A DNA stretch of 64,000 bases from Carya illinoinensis (Eukaryota; Streptophyta; Magnoliopsida; Fagales; Juglandaceae). The position numbers and the translations under genes were made by a program. This document shows, one piece after another, positions 11,376 through 24,086 of this stretch (its first letter is position 1; each line of letters starts with the position of its first letter). The stretch is from contig NC_056758.1 in the NCBI RefSeq assembly GCF_018687715.1, positions 11,837,501 through 11,901,500 of the forward strand. Direction: 5' to 3'. The notes beneath the pieces are model-generated. The model worked only from the letters and a program-made list of their open reading frames with translations, ran no database searches and had not been told where the DNA came from.

Positions 11376-12217
11376 TTGAAAAGAAAAATCAATTTCATAA
11401 ATAATATTATAATCTTCAATCAGGTTACATCCTCAACTGTAGTTGAAAAACTAGTTAGATATATTAATGAAAATAAACTCTTAAATCCCAAGATGAAACT
11501 GAGATTAACTTCTGAAGAAGAACATCCTTTCAAGATTTTTGTTGCTCTGATTTTAGATTTTATTTGGAGACTCAGAAACGAAAAGATTCACAACCACAAA
11601 GAAATTTCACCACAAAAAATTTCTTAGTAGTTGAATCTCTCCTATGAAGAACATAATGCGCTTGGAAGGAAAAATTCAGCACCTTCTCACAGAAAAAATG
11701 GCAAAATCCTCCAACAAGTCATATATGCATTTTGTTCGATGCAGTAGTCAGAAACTTATTCTCAGTAGCATCGGCGGTTAGCAGAAATTCGAAAGGAGAG
11801 ATAATAGAAATATGCACTGAAAAGGACCTCTCCACAACACCTCTAATAGCTGAAGCTCTAGCGGCAAAATTGGCCCTCAAAATGACAGAAACTATCAACC
11901 TTCCTCAGATTTCTTTAGTTGGAGATTCTCAACTGGTAATTTCCTCTATCTTTAAAGAGGAGGAGTCTTGGCAAATATCTACCATCTCGAATGACATAGC
12001 AAGATCCTTAGTCGCTCATCCAGAATGGAGCTTTCACAAGATTGATGGATCTCAAAATCGACTTGCACATTCCATAGCGCAATGGGCCGCTACAAATGGG
12101 TTGTTTGGTGGCACTCCCCTAGATTTTATTCATCCTAGTATTTTGCTTTTGGATATATGAAAGACCCCCCTGATGCTTTGTAATTTTGTTATTTAGTCTT
12201 TTTATAAATAAAAAAAA
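11376..12217 (+). mobile_element. 5'-truncated LINE: ORF2 C-terminus with RNase H and poly(A) tail
   Basis: Two frames carry the C-terminal end of a plant L1-type ORF2. 11376-11624 encodes FKIFVALILDFIWRLRNEKIHN, like the tail of the zinc-finger/reverse-transcriptase region. 11732-12157 encodes a plant-type RNase H: FDAVVRNLFSVASAVSRNS, then PLIAEALAAKLAL and VGDSQLVIS, with the acidic residues of the fold recognisable. Stops separate the frames (tag tag at 11625-11630). The coding end is followed by about 40 bases and an A-rich tail at 12209-12217. RNase H at the ORF2 C-terminus is common in plant LINEs. No target duplication was identified. Confidence 0.75.
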
Positions 12218-13430
12218 ATAAACTCTTAAATATTAATGTAAATAAACATAAAAATATTATTTTAAAAAATAAAATAAATAAAAATTACACTGGTCTTAGA
12301 ACGTAAATATCGTTGCAAAACTGGAGGTAGACAATGTTTTCCTTTGCTTCAATCCATCTGCTCCCTATGCCGCCGAGAGCATCATTTTATTCTATCCAAT
12401 ATTTATAGAGCATACTCTAGTATTTATAGACCTCGACAATCTTGTTTCCTTCTCCATTTTGTACTTTATTTCTTTCTTCTTTTTCCCTTTATGTTAGCCT
12501 TCACTAATCTCTTTTCTTATTTTGTGCATGACTGTCCAGCAAGATTTGCATTTCTTTTTCTTTTTCCCCCCTTCACACCAGCCTTATTTTTTTCTTTGTG
12601 TGTACTTCGTGCATGAATGTCAGGAGATATTTGCCTTTTTTTTTCTTCCTTTTCTTTTCTTTTTTTTTTAATCCTCACTTAATACCAATTTTGCATTTTT
12701 TTCATGTGAATAGTAGCCCTACATCTCGCATAAATCCACCACGAAAGCAACTGTTCACCTGCACGATGTAAAAAGACTTCGGCGTGATATGATTGAAACT
12801 ACTCCGATGCTTAAGTTAATAAAGCGTATCACACAAGTAATTCAGAATTCAGAAACAGATTATCTTTGGGATTACTTGGTATATATAGATTTCTTGTTAG
12901 ACTAGATCCACACTATACGGGATCACCTCAATGTGATGTTTATCTTACACAGTATTTATCAGTTTAGGTCATCTCTAATTAACCAAATCAATCACATACA
13001 TTCTAGATCACTTGCTCCTTCCCAAGTAAGGTGGTGTGTAGCATGTAGATCCCTGTTGGGCCTGGGCTCTTCAGTTTAGGTTGATCGATAGAGAGCCTTT
13101 TCTATTAGACCTAAGCACTAAATGGGTCCTCTAGTTACCTTGCTAATTCCCTTCACTCCAAGGCATGGGGAATTTATGTTGTAAAATTTTACATATTTCT
13201 CTCATTTTTTTTAATTTTCTTTTACCAACATGGACACTGTTATGGGCCTTTTTTTCTAAGCCCTTTCAAGTAGCTCCGGGCCCATCTGCAAACCACTAAT
13301 TATCCCAATGTCCCTTCACATTTCTTTTTTGCGCACTTTCCATTTTCAAGAATCAATGGTACTTATGATTTATCGTTGATGTGGCGACAGTAGGAGTTTT
13401 CGCGCAACGGTTACCCTTCTACTCCTCCGT
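12218..13430. other. Non-coding, possibly Tat-element LTR sequence
   Basis: T-rich then mixed-composition sequence without coding potential. By position it could hold the LTR next to the Tat element to its right. A phrase near 12800 ('actactccgatgcttaagttaataaa') resembles Tat-type LTRs I know. No boundaries could be set. Confidence 0.3.
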
Positions 13431-13630
13431 CATGTCATGATGCCTACGGCGGTTAGCGTTTCACATTCACCCTTTTCACATACATTTCTCTCAAGCCTCT
13501 TTACTCTTCTATTCGTTTATTTTACCTTCTTGTGCCTTTATTGCTCGTGCTTTCTCTCTGTCGCCATTGCTTTTCACTTGCATATTCCTTCTTCTCCGTT
13601 TACTTGTTGTTCTCCACTTCCAGTTTCCAT

Positions 13631-16153
13631 GGTCGGATATGTTGGCAATTTTGCGTAGTAGTCGCATGATTTGGACCTCCCAAATTGTAAGGGATATGGG
13701 AGGAGCTCAACCCTCAGAAAAAGGGATTTAGCAGCGATTCGGGAAGAGTATCGCATCCCTAAGATGGTTGTACTGGACATTTTCCCCCCGTGGGTGCTGC
13801 AACGACAAGGTTTTCTCATGTAGGGCCACCCTAATTGTGCCTTTGTTGGCTCATGCGTTAGAGCTTCCCTTTTGTTGCCCTCTTCGCGACATTTTGGACC
13901 TGCTTAGTTTGGCTTCTACTCAATTCCATCCTTTCGCATTGAGGGCCTATCTGTGTGCCTGCATAGCCTTTCACATCGTCTTGGAGCCCTTTGGGGATCT
14001 TTACCCTGACTTAACTGCTTGAGAGTTTCTGTCCTTTTATAATTTGAGTCCAGCCACCAAGGACAATGTTATTAGCTTCTACAAGGAGGATAAGGGGTAG
14101 ACCCTGGCCCGGTCAAAACTCGGTACTCCAATGCCAAAAATTGGATGCGTAGATTTTTCTTATCCCTCGCAAGGACTGGGAGTTTTCTGCCCTTGAAACC
14201 CCTAAAGAGATTTTCCAATTAGGGCTAACTGGGTTGTACTTCATGATGAGAAGAGCTTGTGGGCGAGCATGGAACCCTTGTCAATTTGAGAGATGGCCCA
14301 AATTGAAACTGTCCGTTCTTGAGTTGAGGCTCACCCCGACCGTCTTTGGACTAACTTCTTGCTGACCCCCACCCACATCAATCACTTCTTGATGTCCCCC
14401 AATCATTCCCATGTTCAAGGGGCTTCATTCTTGATTTCAACTACAGTTCCCCTTTCTCCGTTAGAGAAATCCTTAAAAAAAGACAAGAAGGATGGTCAAG
14501 CCATGTAGGAGAGGAAGAAAAAGAAGAGGTGGACTGAAAAGAAAGAGGACGAAGAAAAGAAAGAGAAGAAGAGTAAGAAAGAAAAGAAAGAGAAGAAAGA
14601 GAAGGAGACAAAAGAAATAAGGAAGAAAGAGAAAGAAGAGAGGGGGCAAAGGAAAAGGGCTCGCTGCTAGGACGCCCCTCCCCCTGCCCCAAAACGAAAA
14701 AGGATTCCGACTCCCTTGGAGGGCGACCATGTCCAAGTATCCACAGAAAACCTTATGCCTTCCCCTACTGGGAGTGTGCATGGTGAACTGATAAGTGCTT
14801 CCCCAATTGACAGGGCAAACAATGCTTTAGCCCACACAAAAAACCTGGGTGACGAGGCTGAAAACTTGGGTAGCGTGATTGAAGGCATGCTCCCTCGCCA
14901 TGAGGAAGTCTATAAAGAGGTGGAGGCCATCGACCCCTTCCTAGAGACCCCACCATCCACTATCTCTGAGGGCAATACCCCTTCATTGAATGTCAGAGGC
15001 AAGTGCCTCTCCATTCCTCTCATCTTCATTCCATCTTTTGGTGGTGACAATGAATCCCTCCTTATAGAGGGCTTGGATGGTTCGATGGGAGAAGACGCCC
15101 GCCTAATTGAACTGACTTGGCCTATACTAGGGCCTCCCTCCCATCTTCAAGCCTTAGATGTCCCCCAAAAGGAGTGGCAGACTCAACACCAAGGCCTAAC
15201 AAAATTTCTCTATCAGAGGGTGTTCCTGGCCTGAGGAGATCTTTTGCATAGAAGCTAGTGGTTCTGCTTCCTCCTCTTCTACCAACGCCCAAGCTGAAGC
15301 CACCTCTTAGATGGCCAGCCATCTAAAGGACGGACTTTCTAAGGTATTGTCTTCATGGGACTTGCCCTCTTTCTTTGTGTGCTGATTTGCAGCTCTAATT
15401 CGAGTGATTTTTCATGTTTTATAGGGCATTAAAGATCTAACGACGTAGATTATAGCAAATTATGCCCACTTGGAAGAGGAGGTCCGAGAATGAGGAAGGC
15501 TGCCCTGCATTGCCAAGCTTGCCTTCGTGAAATGGTGGGTGGATAGGACAGAGTTGGAGGTTTAGGCTAAGAAAAAGGAGGAGTTAGAGATACTGTTGGA
15601 GCAGTTAGAGTGCTACTCCCACTCCTTGCATGGAAATTTGGAGATTCTTGAAAATGAAGTCTTTGAGCGTCATGATGCTGCATGCCGTGCCCAAGAGGCG
15701 AAGATCAGGGATGACTTCACCTTGAGGCTTTTTCAGTCAGAAAGGGATTCTGCAAAGTCCCATCTTTTTTATGCTTAGAAGGGCTTTGAGTCCAAATCGG
15801 CCTACCTTAATACTGAGCTCCTCGCCTGTACCAAGAAGTTAGACTCGACCCATGAGGAACTGACTCGTTCGTAGGAACACAATCACAGCTATAAGGATAG
15901 TCACAAAAACTCGGTAAGGAGCTTAGGAAGTCAAATTTGGCCTTCCTCGCCAAGGACCAATAGCTGACTGAAAAGAGGAATGAGCTAGTTGTTGCTCAAG
16001 CAGAGATTGCACGCCTGCATAGCTAGTTAGCCCTCGCCCTTGTTACCAGAGATCATGAATTTGCTTACGGCTATGGTGCTGGCATCCTGAGACTTAGGTC
16101 CTGCCTTCTGACCAATCCTACTACTGACCTCACAGTTGTAGATCGGTGACTTA
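13631..16153 (+). pseudogene. Extra ORF of a Tat-lineage gypsy element ('gypsy-type transposon' family), decayed
   Basis: Read on the plus strand, fragments line up with the plant family annotated as 'putative gypsy type transposon' (Transposase_28-like). The N-terminal part has DLAAIREEYRIPKMVVL, then IVPLLAHALELPFCCPLRDIL and LRAYLCACIAFHIVLEPFGDLYPDL (13768-14019), then FLSFYNLSPATKDNVISFYKED. A Lys/Glu-rich stretch follows (14470-14660), then an open segment at 14716-15231, and a coiled-coil C-terminal part (15425-16150). A standard GT-AG intron fits at 15344-15424. Many in-frame stops interrupt it, mostly TAG (14098, 14506, 14668, 15308, 15446). Tat-lineage elements are known to carry such an additional ORF, often antisense to gag-pol, between pol and the 3' LTR. 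The minus-strand pol at 17.1-19.3 kb fits that arrangement. Confidence 0.65.
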
Positions 16154-16544
16154 TTCTTCCTTGAGGTAGCTACCCGCCGTCAAGTTGACAACTTTGGGCG
16201 GGATGAGATGCTTGATACTTTAGGCATCCTTCTGCTGCCACCACCCATTGGAAATGATGCCCCCTAACGTCTTGGCTCCTTCCTTTTGTACCTTTAATAC
16301 TTTTCTTACAGAAGCCTTGTATCTTTTTTGTCTTTTGTACTTTTTTTTTAATGACATTCTTGTAATAATAACTTTTGGTTTAGTTTAAAGTTTGGGATGG
16401 TGAATGTTTGTTGACTTTCTGCTGCATGTCTTTGACCTTTGGCCTTTTGTTTTATTTGTGCCGCATGCCTTCAGCCTTTTGTTTTATTTGGACTGCTTGC
16501 TTTTGGCCTTTTGTTTTACTTGGGCTGCTTGCTTTTGGTCTTCA
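16154..16544. other. Spacer between the extra ORF and the tandem array
   Basis: T-rich non-coding sequence. It includes a short duplicated phrase ('ccttttgttttatttg' near 16443 and 16478, and a variant near 16507). No gene seen. Confidence 0.4.
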
Positions 16545-16930
16545 GCCTCGCAAGCTGCTAAGGCTTGTCATGGTATTTAGGGTTAGGGTGGTCTAATGAC
16601 CTCTGTGCCCCTTTGCACGACCCCACAAGCTACTAAGGCTTGTCATGGGTGTTTGGAGATGGCATGGTCTCATGACCTCCGCGTCCCTTTACACCTTTAC
16701 ATAGCACCATAAGCTGCTAAGACTTGTCATATATGTTTGGGGAAGGCATGGTCTCATGACCCCTGCGCCCCTTTACATGGCATTGCAAGCTACGAAGGCT
16801 TGTCATAGGTGTTTGGTGGCATTGTCTCATGACCTCAACTCCCTGTTACATGACACCGCAAGCTGCTATGGCTTGTCATAGGTGTTTGGAGGTGGCATGT
16901 TCTCATGACCTCCACACCCCTTTTCCTTTC
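16545..16930. repeat. Tandem array, about 73-84 bp unit, five copies
   Basis: The phrase '(c/t)aagctgctaaggcttgtcat' starts at 16551, 16626, 16710, 16786 and 16859. Each is followed by 'gtgtttgg...ggcatggtctcatgacctc' variants. Arrays like this in the 3' untranslated region are a known feature of Tat-lineage retrotransposons, and this one sits just beyond the pol stop in minus orientation. Confidence 0.85.
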
Positions 16931-17109
16931 ATGCTCGCTAGGTTTTGCACAAATGCCTGCCTTGGGGTATACTTATTTTTACCTAGAAATAATTGTCAAA
17001 GCAGATACGCAACAGGATTTAAGTGGTAATAAGCGGATGCAAATGTGATTATAAACATGAATGTAAATATAATAATACCAACATGAAATAAATGAAACTA
17101 ATATAATTG

Positions 17110-19345
17110 CTACTGATAAAATTTCATTAAGTGCTTTGCATTCCACGAGTTTGGCAGTTCCTTGCCCTGGCTGTCTTTCAAGCGATACGGCCCTAGTCTG
17201 TTGTTTGCTACCACAACGTAGGGCCTTTCCCACCGGGGCTCCATTTTCCCATCATCTTAGGTAGTCACCCCACTTTTCTTCAAGATCAAATCTCCGACCA
17301 TAAAATTCCTGGGCCTTATTCTCTTGTTGAAGTACTGCTCAGCCTTAGCTTTTTCATGCAACATTCTGACTTCTACTATTTCCTTTTCTTCTTCCAATAA
17401 ATCAAGGTACTCCTCCATCTTTTGGTCATTTTGGGAGGCTGAGAAGTAGTGCGTTCGGTAACTTGGGAGACCTACTTCGACTGGGGGAACCGCCTTGCAC
17501 CATACGCCAATGTGAATAGGGATTCCCCGGTTGGAGTCTTTACCAATGTTCTATACGCCCAAAGTACCCCTGGTAGCTCGTCTGCCCATTCTCCCCTTTT
17601 CTCCGTGACCTTCTTGTTTAGGATTGAGAGTAATACCTTATTTGTCACTTATGCTTACCCGTTTGCTCGCGGATGGCTTGGAGAGGAGTATTTCACCTTG
17701 ATCTTTAACTTCACACATCATTCCCTATAATGCTCAAAGTCAAATTGGCGTTCATTCTCCGTAACTATGCTTTGCAGGATTCCAAATCTACAAATAACGT
17801 TCTTTTACAAGAAACTTGTCACGGTTGCCAGTGGCTCTACCTCCGCTCATTTCGTGAAGTAATCCATTGCAACAATCATGAATTTTACGCCTCTCTCCCT
17901 GGTGGGAAAAGTCCAATAAGATCTATGCGCCATTGGGCAAAACACTAGGGTACGGTTACGAATGTTAAATCCTCCGGGGAGCGTGAGGTAGTAGTGCGCA
18001 TGTTTGGCACTTGATGCATTTTCTAGTGAATTCTTGAGCATCCCTTTAGTGCGTTAGGCCAATAGTATCCTGCTCTTACTGCTTTCTTGGCTAAGGTTCT
18101 TCTGCCAGAATGGTTTCCACATATTCCTTTGTATATTTATGCTAAGACATAATGTGCCTCTTATGGTGAAATACATCGCAATAACAGAGTTGAAAAACCC
18201 CTTTTATAAAAGACTCCATCGATAAGCATGAACCTTGCTGCTTTTCTCCTTATCCTCCTCGCCTCCTCCTTTCCTTCGGGTAACTTTCCTACATCTAGAT
18301 ACTCGACCACATTGTTCATCCATTCTAAGATACTGGAGCCTAGGATGCTCACTTCTTTCCCAATAGCTACGACCTCGATGATTCTCCTTTCAACTTGCCA
18401 TGGGAGAGGGCTTCCTCCATTCCTGAAGCGGTACATGCCAACTTCTCCACCACTTCATTGTCCGCCCTAGGTGTTTAAGATATATTGAAATACGAGCAAA
18501 GATCGCGTGCCTCCTAGATCGTGCTAAGTATTTCTTCAACTTCTCTCCCTTGGTAGTGTATAGGCCCAACACCTGATTTACCACTACATGTGAATTTGAT
18601 TTTACTTCTCTCTCGGTTGCCCCTATCTCGGTGGCTATAGAAAACCCTGCCACCAATGCTTCATATTCGGCCTCGTTGTTGATTACTTTGAATGTTAATG
18701 TTACCATGTAGTGTAATTCCTTACTATCGGGGCTTAATAGATTCATTTCCAAGCCCCTGCCCACCTGATAGGATGAGCTATCTATGAAGAGTATCCATGA
18801 CTTTTTTGTTAGAGCTACTACATCTTCTTGGGGGAAACCCGAGAATTTTGCCACAAAATTTGCCAGCACTTGCCCCTTTATCGCCAACCTTCTTGAGTTG
18901 TCAGGTTTTCATAAGGCTTTTGCTAACAGGCCCTCCATGAGCACTCTTATTGTGTAGGCCTGAAGTACGAGCAAAGTTTTATGACTGCCGTCACCAAAGT
19001 GAAGGCTAACATCTCAATTCAAGGGTACCTTACTTTTGTTCCTCTTAGAGCCCGACCACATTTGGGAAAACTGCTAGATATGCACAAAGTATATCGCCTT
19101 TCTTTGGTTGCTTTAGGAGTGGCAGACTAGGCAGGTGTCGCTTCAATGTTTCAAAAGCCTCATCACACTCTTCGTTCAAGGGGTGCATCTTGCGTAGAAC
19201 TCAGAAGAAAGGGAGGTATTTGTCTGTTGATCTAGTTATGAACCTACTCAGGGCAGCTACCCTGCCCACTAGCTGCGGAGTATCGTTCAGATTTCTTGGC
19301 GGTTTTATGTTGAGTATGACCTCTATCTTTTTTGGAGAGGTGGAG
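17110..19345 (-). pseudogene. Ty3/gypsy (Tat lineage) pol: RT end, RNase H, integrase
   Basis: Minus-strand frames follow a Tat-type pol in the right order. 19345-19140: KKIEVILNIKPPRNL, then LVGRVAALSRFITRSTDKYLPFF (end of reverse transcriptase). 18890-18530: IKGQVLANFVAKF, WILFIDSSS, NNEAEYEALVAG and VVNQVLG (the plant-type RNase H). 18436-18180: WMNNVVEYLDVGKLP, then EARRIRRKAARFMLIDGVFYKRG (integrase N-terminal linker). 17950-17850: the GVKFMIVAMDYFTK integrase segment. 17600-17450: EWADELPGVLWAYRT, TPTGESLF, LAYGA. 17230-17110: YRLKDSQGKELPNSWNAKHL and then the TAG stop at 17110-17112. Frameshifts and stops are frequent. The RT core, protease and gag are missing upstream, where a hAT-like insertion begins. 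Confidence 0.85.
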
Positions 19346-20971
19346 GTACGCCGACTCCGACTCCAACTCCACTTTGCTCCGACTCTGACTCTACTCCAAT
19401 ATTGTACATATTTTATAAAAATATATGTGTTTTTCTATATATTAATCATATAAATATAAATATAATAACATATAATAATAATGTATAAATACTAAAATGG
19501 ATAATAACATGTAACATTGTAATACTAATGTATAATAACATGTGACACTAATGGATAAACACTAATATATAAATAATAAATTTATAATAACATGTAATAC
19601 TAATATATAATAACTAAAGTATTGATTATATAGATTTTATATAACTATATCTTATATACTTAGTTAAACTAAATAATATACTAGCATGGCCCGATTGGTT
19701 AATTATTATAAAATAATATATTTATACTATAATGTATAGGCTAAATTGACTAATAATAATTTAGTGTATATGAGCAACATGTAACACTAAATAACTACCA
19801 TGTAACACTAAATTACTAATGTATAAATATGTTTAACATGTCATACAAATGTATAAATATTAAAATGCATAATAACATGTAACATTGTAATTCTAATGTA
19901 TAATAACATGTAACATTAATGGATAAACACTAATATATAAATAATAAATTTATAATAACATGTAATACTAATGTATAATAACTAAAATATTGATTATATA
20001 GATTTTATATAACTATATCTTATATAGTTAGTTAAACTCAATCATATACTAACAATGGCCCATGGGTGAATTATTATAAGCTAGTTATTGTTCTTAAATA
20101 ATATAAGAAGACTAAATTGACTAATAATAATGTATGACTAATAATACATTCATCTATATATTCTAAATAACTATAACTATAACTTAACTTATATATTCTA
20201 TAAAAGTATAACTTAACTTATTGTTCCTAAATAAATACTAAACTAATATATAATACTAGTTATTATACTTTAGCTATTATACATTATCATTATTCATTAC
20301 ATGTTATTATAAATTTATATTTTATATAACTATAACTTATATAGTTATAAACCACATTAACTATGTTAGTGCAGGAGTTAGAAACCACATTAATCTAGTG
20401 CCAAAATACATACCTTGCAACCAAACATTTCCTATTCTCCTTTATGTTTTGTTTACTAAGCTTTTCATATTTGTTTCAGGCACAACTTGGAAGTTGGAAA
20501 ATTTGGAAGTTTGTAACATTTACTTACTTTATTTTGGTTCATTTGTTGGGATTTAGAAGTTTGTTATTTGGAAGTTTGTAATTTAATTTATTTTAGTACA
20601 TTTAAAAAATTTTAATTTAATTTATTTCTTCGGTGCATTTGGAACTTTGTAATTTAATGTATTTTTATTTTTAATTTTTGAAAGCATGTTAGTTCTTGTT
20701 TTTAGTTGTATTTTTTGTTATAATCAAAAGTGAATAATTTCGTTTAGATTGTAATTTCTGAAACAATTGAAATTTGAGAGCCCACACAATTATTTTTTAA
20801 AAAAGTGGGCCAAATATGAAGTTAAAAAAGAAAAGAAAAAAAAAAGCTCAAAATCCTACTCCACTCCGACAAATTGGAGTTGAAGTGGAGGATGTGCCTA
20901 TCGGAGTCGGAGTCGAAGTCAAAGTCAGAGGTTGGTCATACCAACTCCGACTTAGTCGGTGCTCAGTCTTA
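19345..20971. mobile_element. Non-autonomous hAT-like element with GACTCC-rich ends
   Basis: Both ends carry runs of 'gactccgactcc' in opposite orientation (19366-19400 and, reversed, 20868-20955). The right end read outward-in is TAAGACTGAGCACCGACTAAGTCGGAG, resembling hAT termini of the TAGGGCTGAGCACCGAC type. The interior is very AT-rich and non-coding, with a hAT-3'-UTR-like stretch ('tttggaagtttgtaa') near 20500-20650. It interrupts the gypsy pol on its left, but pol does not resume on the right. The left terminus is eroded and no 8-bp duplication is visible. Confidence 0.5.
19481..20085. repeat. 368-bp AT-rich tandem duplication
   Basis: The block beginning 'atgtataaatactaaaatggataataacatgtaacattgtaa' at 19481 recurs at 19849 and stays alignable to about 20085, near the tatagttagttaaactcaatcatatac segment. 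It lies inside the hAT-like element. Confidence 0.8.
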
Positions 20972-22030
20972 AATTTCACTATGGTAGTCCCAACTATTAT
21001 TTCCCTCAAAATGGTAGACATTGTGTGAGGAAATGGTGGAACAATGCATACTAGACTAGACAATGTCGAATAGGCCGGGGAAGAGCCTCGGTGGGCTTAT
21101 GGAGTAAATCCTACAGTTTTTGATATCATTTTAGGAAGCTAATAGCTGAGTTGCATGAGTGACTTGACGCTTAGATTAGTTTTACATTTATCTATAACTC
21201 ATGAGTTGCAACTCTAATACTGTGTTATTGTATTATCAAACTAACTGGATGAGTGATATGACTTTTAAATTTGTGGATATGAATGGTATATGATTATGTT
21301 TTAGGATTAGCTTTCAGGTACATCAAGTTCTGCTTAAAAACATTATTCACGGCATTTATTACATATTGTTAAATGCATGCTAGGTGCATTGAATCTTAAC
21401 TATCGTGAATGAGATTATGTAATCTTGTGTTGCATATCCTAATGCTTCAAATTATGTTACATCTCAAGTAGAGTTTGGGGGCTTCACAACACTAATATAA
21501 GGATTAACACTACATATTAATTGTGATAATGTTTTATTTAAAGTAAGTTTATGCATAAATTTAACTATCATCAACATGCATGGCATCATCAGGTCATAAA
21601 TTTTGTTTTTAAATTTGCAAAAATGTCTGATTTATTTGGAAAGCCCATAGCTATCCCATAAATGATCCCTAAATCTTGACACCCACCCCACGTTTCCTAA
21701 ACCCAATCTCATCAACTCCACCTCAAAGTCCAACAACATTTCTCTCTCAAATGCTAAATCAACTTTGTTGCTTACTCTATCTTTATAAGCTAAATCAACT
21801 TTGTTACTCCATTTTTATCGGTTACTCCAATTCACAGGTTTGATGAAAAGAATTTGGTGGAGAAAGAACATGGACTTGAGGGGAGGAATTAACATATATA
21901 TTTTTTTAAACCTCTAACATGGCAATCTATATCATAAGTGCATGGTATGCCATTACAAGGGTCATCTTATATTTTTATAACTTTATCGAACAAGTCTTAC
22001 GTTGCTGAAATTTTGCACGAATTTTGAAAA
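20972..22030. other. Intergenic, nothing recognised
   Basis: No protein similarity or RNA gene visible. A few short frames only. Confidence 0.5.
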
Positions 22031-22290
22031 ATATATATTTAATTATTGATGTAAAAATACATGCCGATAATTACTGGGGTAAAATCAAAACTTTTTGCTG
22101 ATGTTTCAATAAACACCAGTAATAGAAATGACACTATATCCTATTCAATTTACCGAAGTTTATGCAAATGCCGATAAATATATATTAATTACTCCCATAA
22201 AGGCATACGTAAAAGTGAAACATCGGTAAATGAGTATTTTTACCGGTATTTATATAAATGCCAGTAATAGAAATGCTGCCAAATCCTTGT
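22031..22290. mobile_element. Possible CACTA-type subterminal repeat relic
   Basis: Short motifs alternate in both orientations: 'atgccgataa', 'catcggtaaatg', 'ttaccggtatttat', 'aatgccagtaatagaaatg' (twice). Such clustered ACCG(A/G) repeats are typical of CACTA subterminal regions. No CACTA terminus or 3-bp duplication was found. Confidence 0.3.
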
Positions 22291-23282
22291 TTTTTTTTTT
22301 TAATGAAGCGCAGTGCTTATCATGGTTAAACAAAGACCCGCAAGAATCCTAGCAACCCATGCACCATATCAGTTACACAATTATGCATATAAGCCCTACT
22401 TCACCTCTTTAATTATCTATACTTCCACATATGTGGCTGGTCACAATTGCACACACCGGTCGTAACACACTAAGGTGCACCGCATACACTTCCATACTTC
22501 CAATCCAAGACACACTCCACCTTTGATAAACAAACATATATATAACTCTATCCATCCCATAATAACTAAATCGATCTGTTTCTTCATTACAACACTATTG
22601 CTCATATTTGCACTCATATATATGTGGTTTAGGGTTCTATACGTTCAGATAACTAGCAGCTTGTAACCTTCCTGACGCCGAATCAAAAATAAGAATTATT
22701 TTGATGGTAACCAAACAATAGAAGCTAGGGATTGAGATTGAGAAAACATTGAATAGAAAGAAAACTATTAGAGCAACTCTGAGATTAGGGTTTCTTTTAG
22801 AAAATAAATTGCAATATCTTATGAGTAGCTAAGGAAAAAAAGGAAAAATTACAATAATGATCAAATAATGAAATACGGAATAAAATAAGTATCTTGCTGA
22901 AATCTAGCTGAAAATCAAGAGGAAAATTGTTCCTCAAAATAAACATTACCATAAAAGAAAAATAACCAAAATTGGAAAATAACTAAAAGTGACAATTTGG
23001 GAGGGAAAACGGCTGATTTTGGGCTCAAAATGGGGACCACTAGGCGTACCTGTGACCATTACGTGTGCACCAAAGAGAACTTTCCGAATTGGTAGCATAT
23101 TTACTATTCTGACACCCGTATCTAAAATTATGGCCACAATACTGGTAGATGCGCAATATCGCTTACCTTTTCTCACCAACCGAGGAATGCAACTCCTTGC
23201 CCAATTGAGGAATGTCGTTATTCTCCCAATCAAGAAATCTTCATCATTTCCCATGAGTTTTGTGCTAATCTACCTTCTTAGG
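22291..23282. other. Intergenic, nothing recognised
   Basis: Overlapping 102-codon frames exist on both strands around 22946-23297, but they mirror one another and match no known protein. Confidence 0.45.
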
Positions 23283-23839
23283 CAGTGGCAGAACTAGTAA
23301 TTTTTTTGAGGGGCCAACTTTTATAACGTGTAACACATTTATGTAAAATAAAAAGGAGATTAAAAATCATAAATATATAACTATATATAAAATTAGATCT
23401 TGATAATCTGCTATATACACATAGAAATAAATTCTAAAAAGCAACTTAATATATGTTTAAGATTTCTGACAATAATGTTTCATGGAATAGTATTTATCTA
23501 TTATTATCTGTATAATAAAATATTTAGAATTTGCTTTCTACATAAAAACTATTAAGTGATTTCATTTTTCATTATAATATGTAAGCTAGTTTATCAAGTT
23601 TCGTGTAAAATCTAGATATTTTCATGTCATATTAAGCATATAATGCTATAATTAATTGAGATCTTAAATCAATTTTTTCTTGCTCAATGGACTTAGAGGA
23701 CAAAACCTCTCAATTATTTTTCATATAGATGATCATCAAACTTAAATGATTTTCTTATAACATGATTAATAAGTTTTAGGGGATATTTTAAGTTTTCAAA
23801 AAATTTTGGGGTGCCAATGTAAACGTAGGTCCGCCACTG
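23283..23839. mobile_element. Small non-autonomous DNA element with CAGTGGC(A/G)GA inverted ends
   Basis: The left end reads CAGTGGCAGAACTAG and continues to 'gaggggcca'. The right end, reverse-complemented, reads CAGTGGCGGACCTACG and continues to a 'ggcacccc' segment. The 557-bp AT-rich interior has no ORF. 'Agtggcgga...ggggcc' elements of this kind are widespread in plant genomes. Target duplication is unclear. Confidence 0.6.
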
Positions 23840-24086
23840 TTATTGGGATAGTCCAATACTATTTTTCGATATATTAACGTCAAGTCTGTCAGGTCAACAT
23901 CATCGAACTCGAATCCTCTGCATCACTTCCCTTGCGTGACAAATTTTAGCACCTAAATCTTCTACCGTCAAACATCACAATTATGGCGACTTTGACTCCT
24001 AAGTTTGATGTGTTACTAATGACACACAAGAATGCCATGCAACTCTAAGGAAAGCAGTGAATAGAAGGAAGGAGAAGGTTGTTACC

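Noticed and set aside
12344..12616. Phe-rich 90-codon frame as a membrane protein
   Set aside because: Composition follows a T-rich non-coding stretch; no homology or gene structure.
14441..14781. Ser/Leu/Phe-rich minus-strand frames that look like membrane proteins
   Set aside because: They are the antisense of a Lys/Glu-rich segment of the Tat extra ORF; the hydrophobic pattern is an artefact of complementing AAG/GAA-rich codons.
16545..16930. A CRISPR-like repeat array
   Set aside because: Repeat units are contiguous and degenerate with no unique spacers of constant length, and the setting is a plant retrotransposon 3' region.
22946..23297. Paired 102-codon frames on both strands as a gene
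   Set aside because: The two frames are complementary, match no family I know, and have no exon neighbours.
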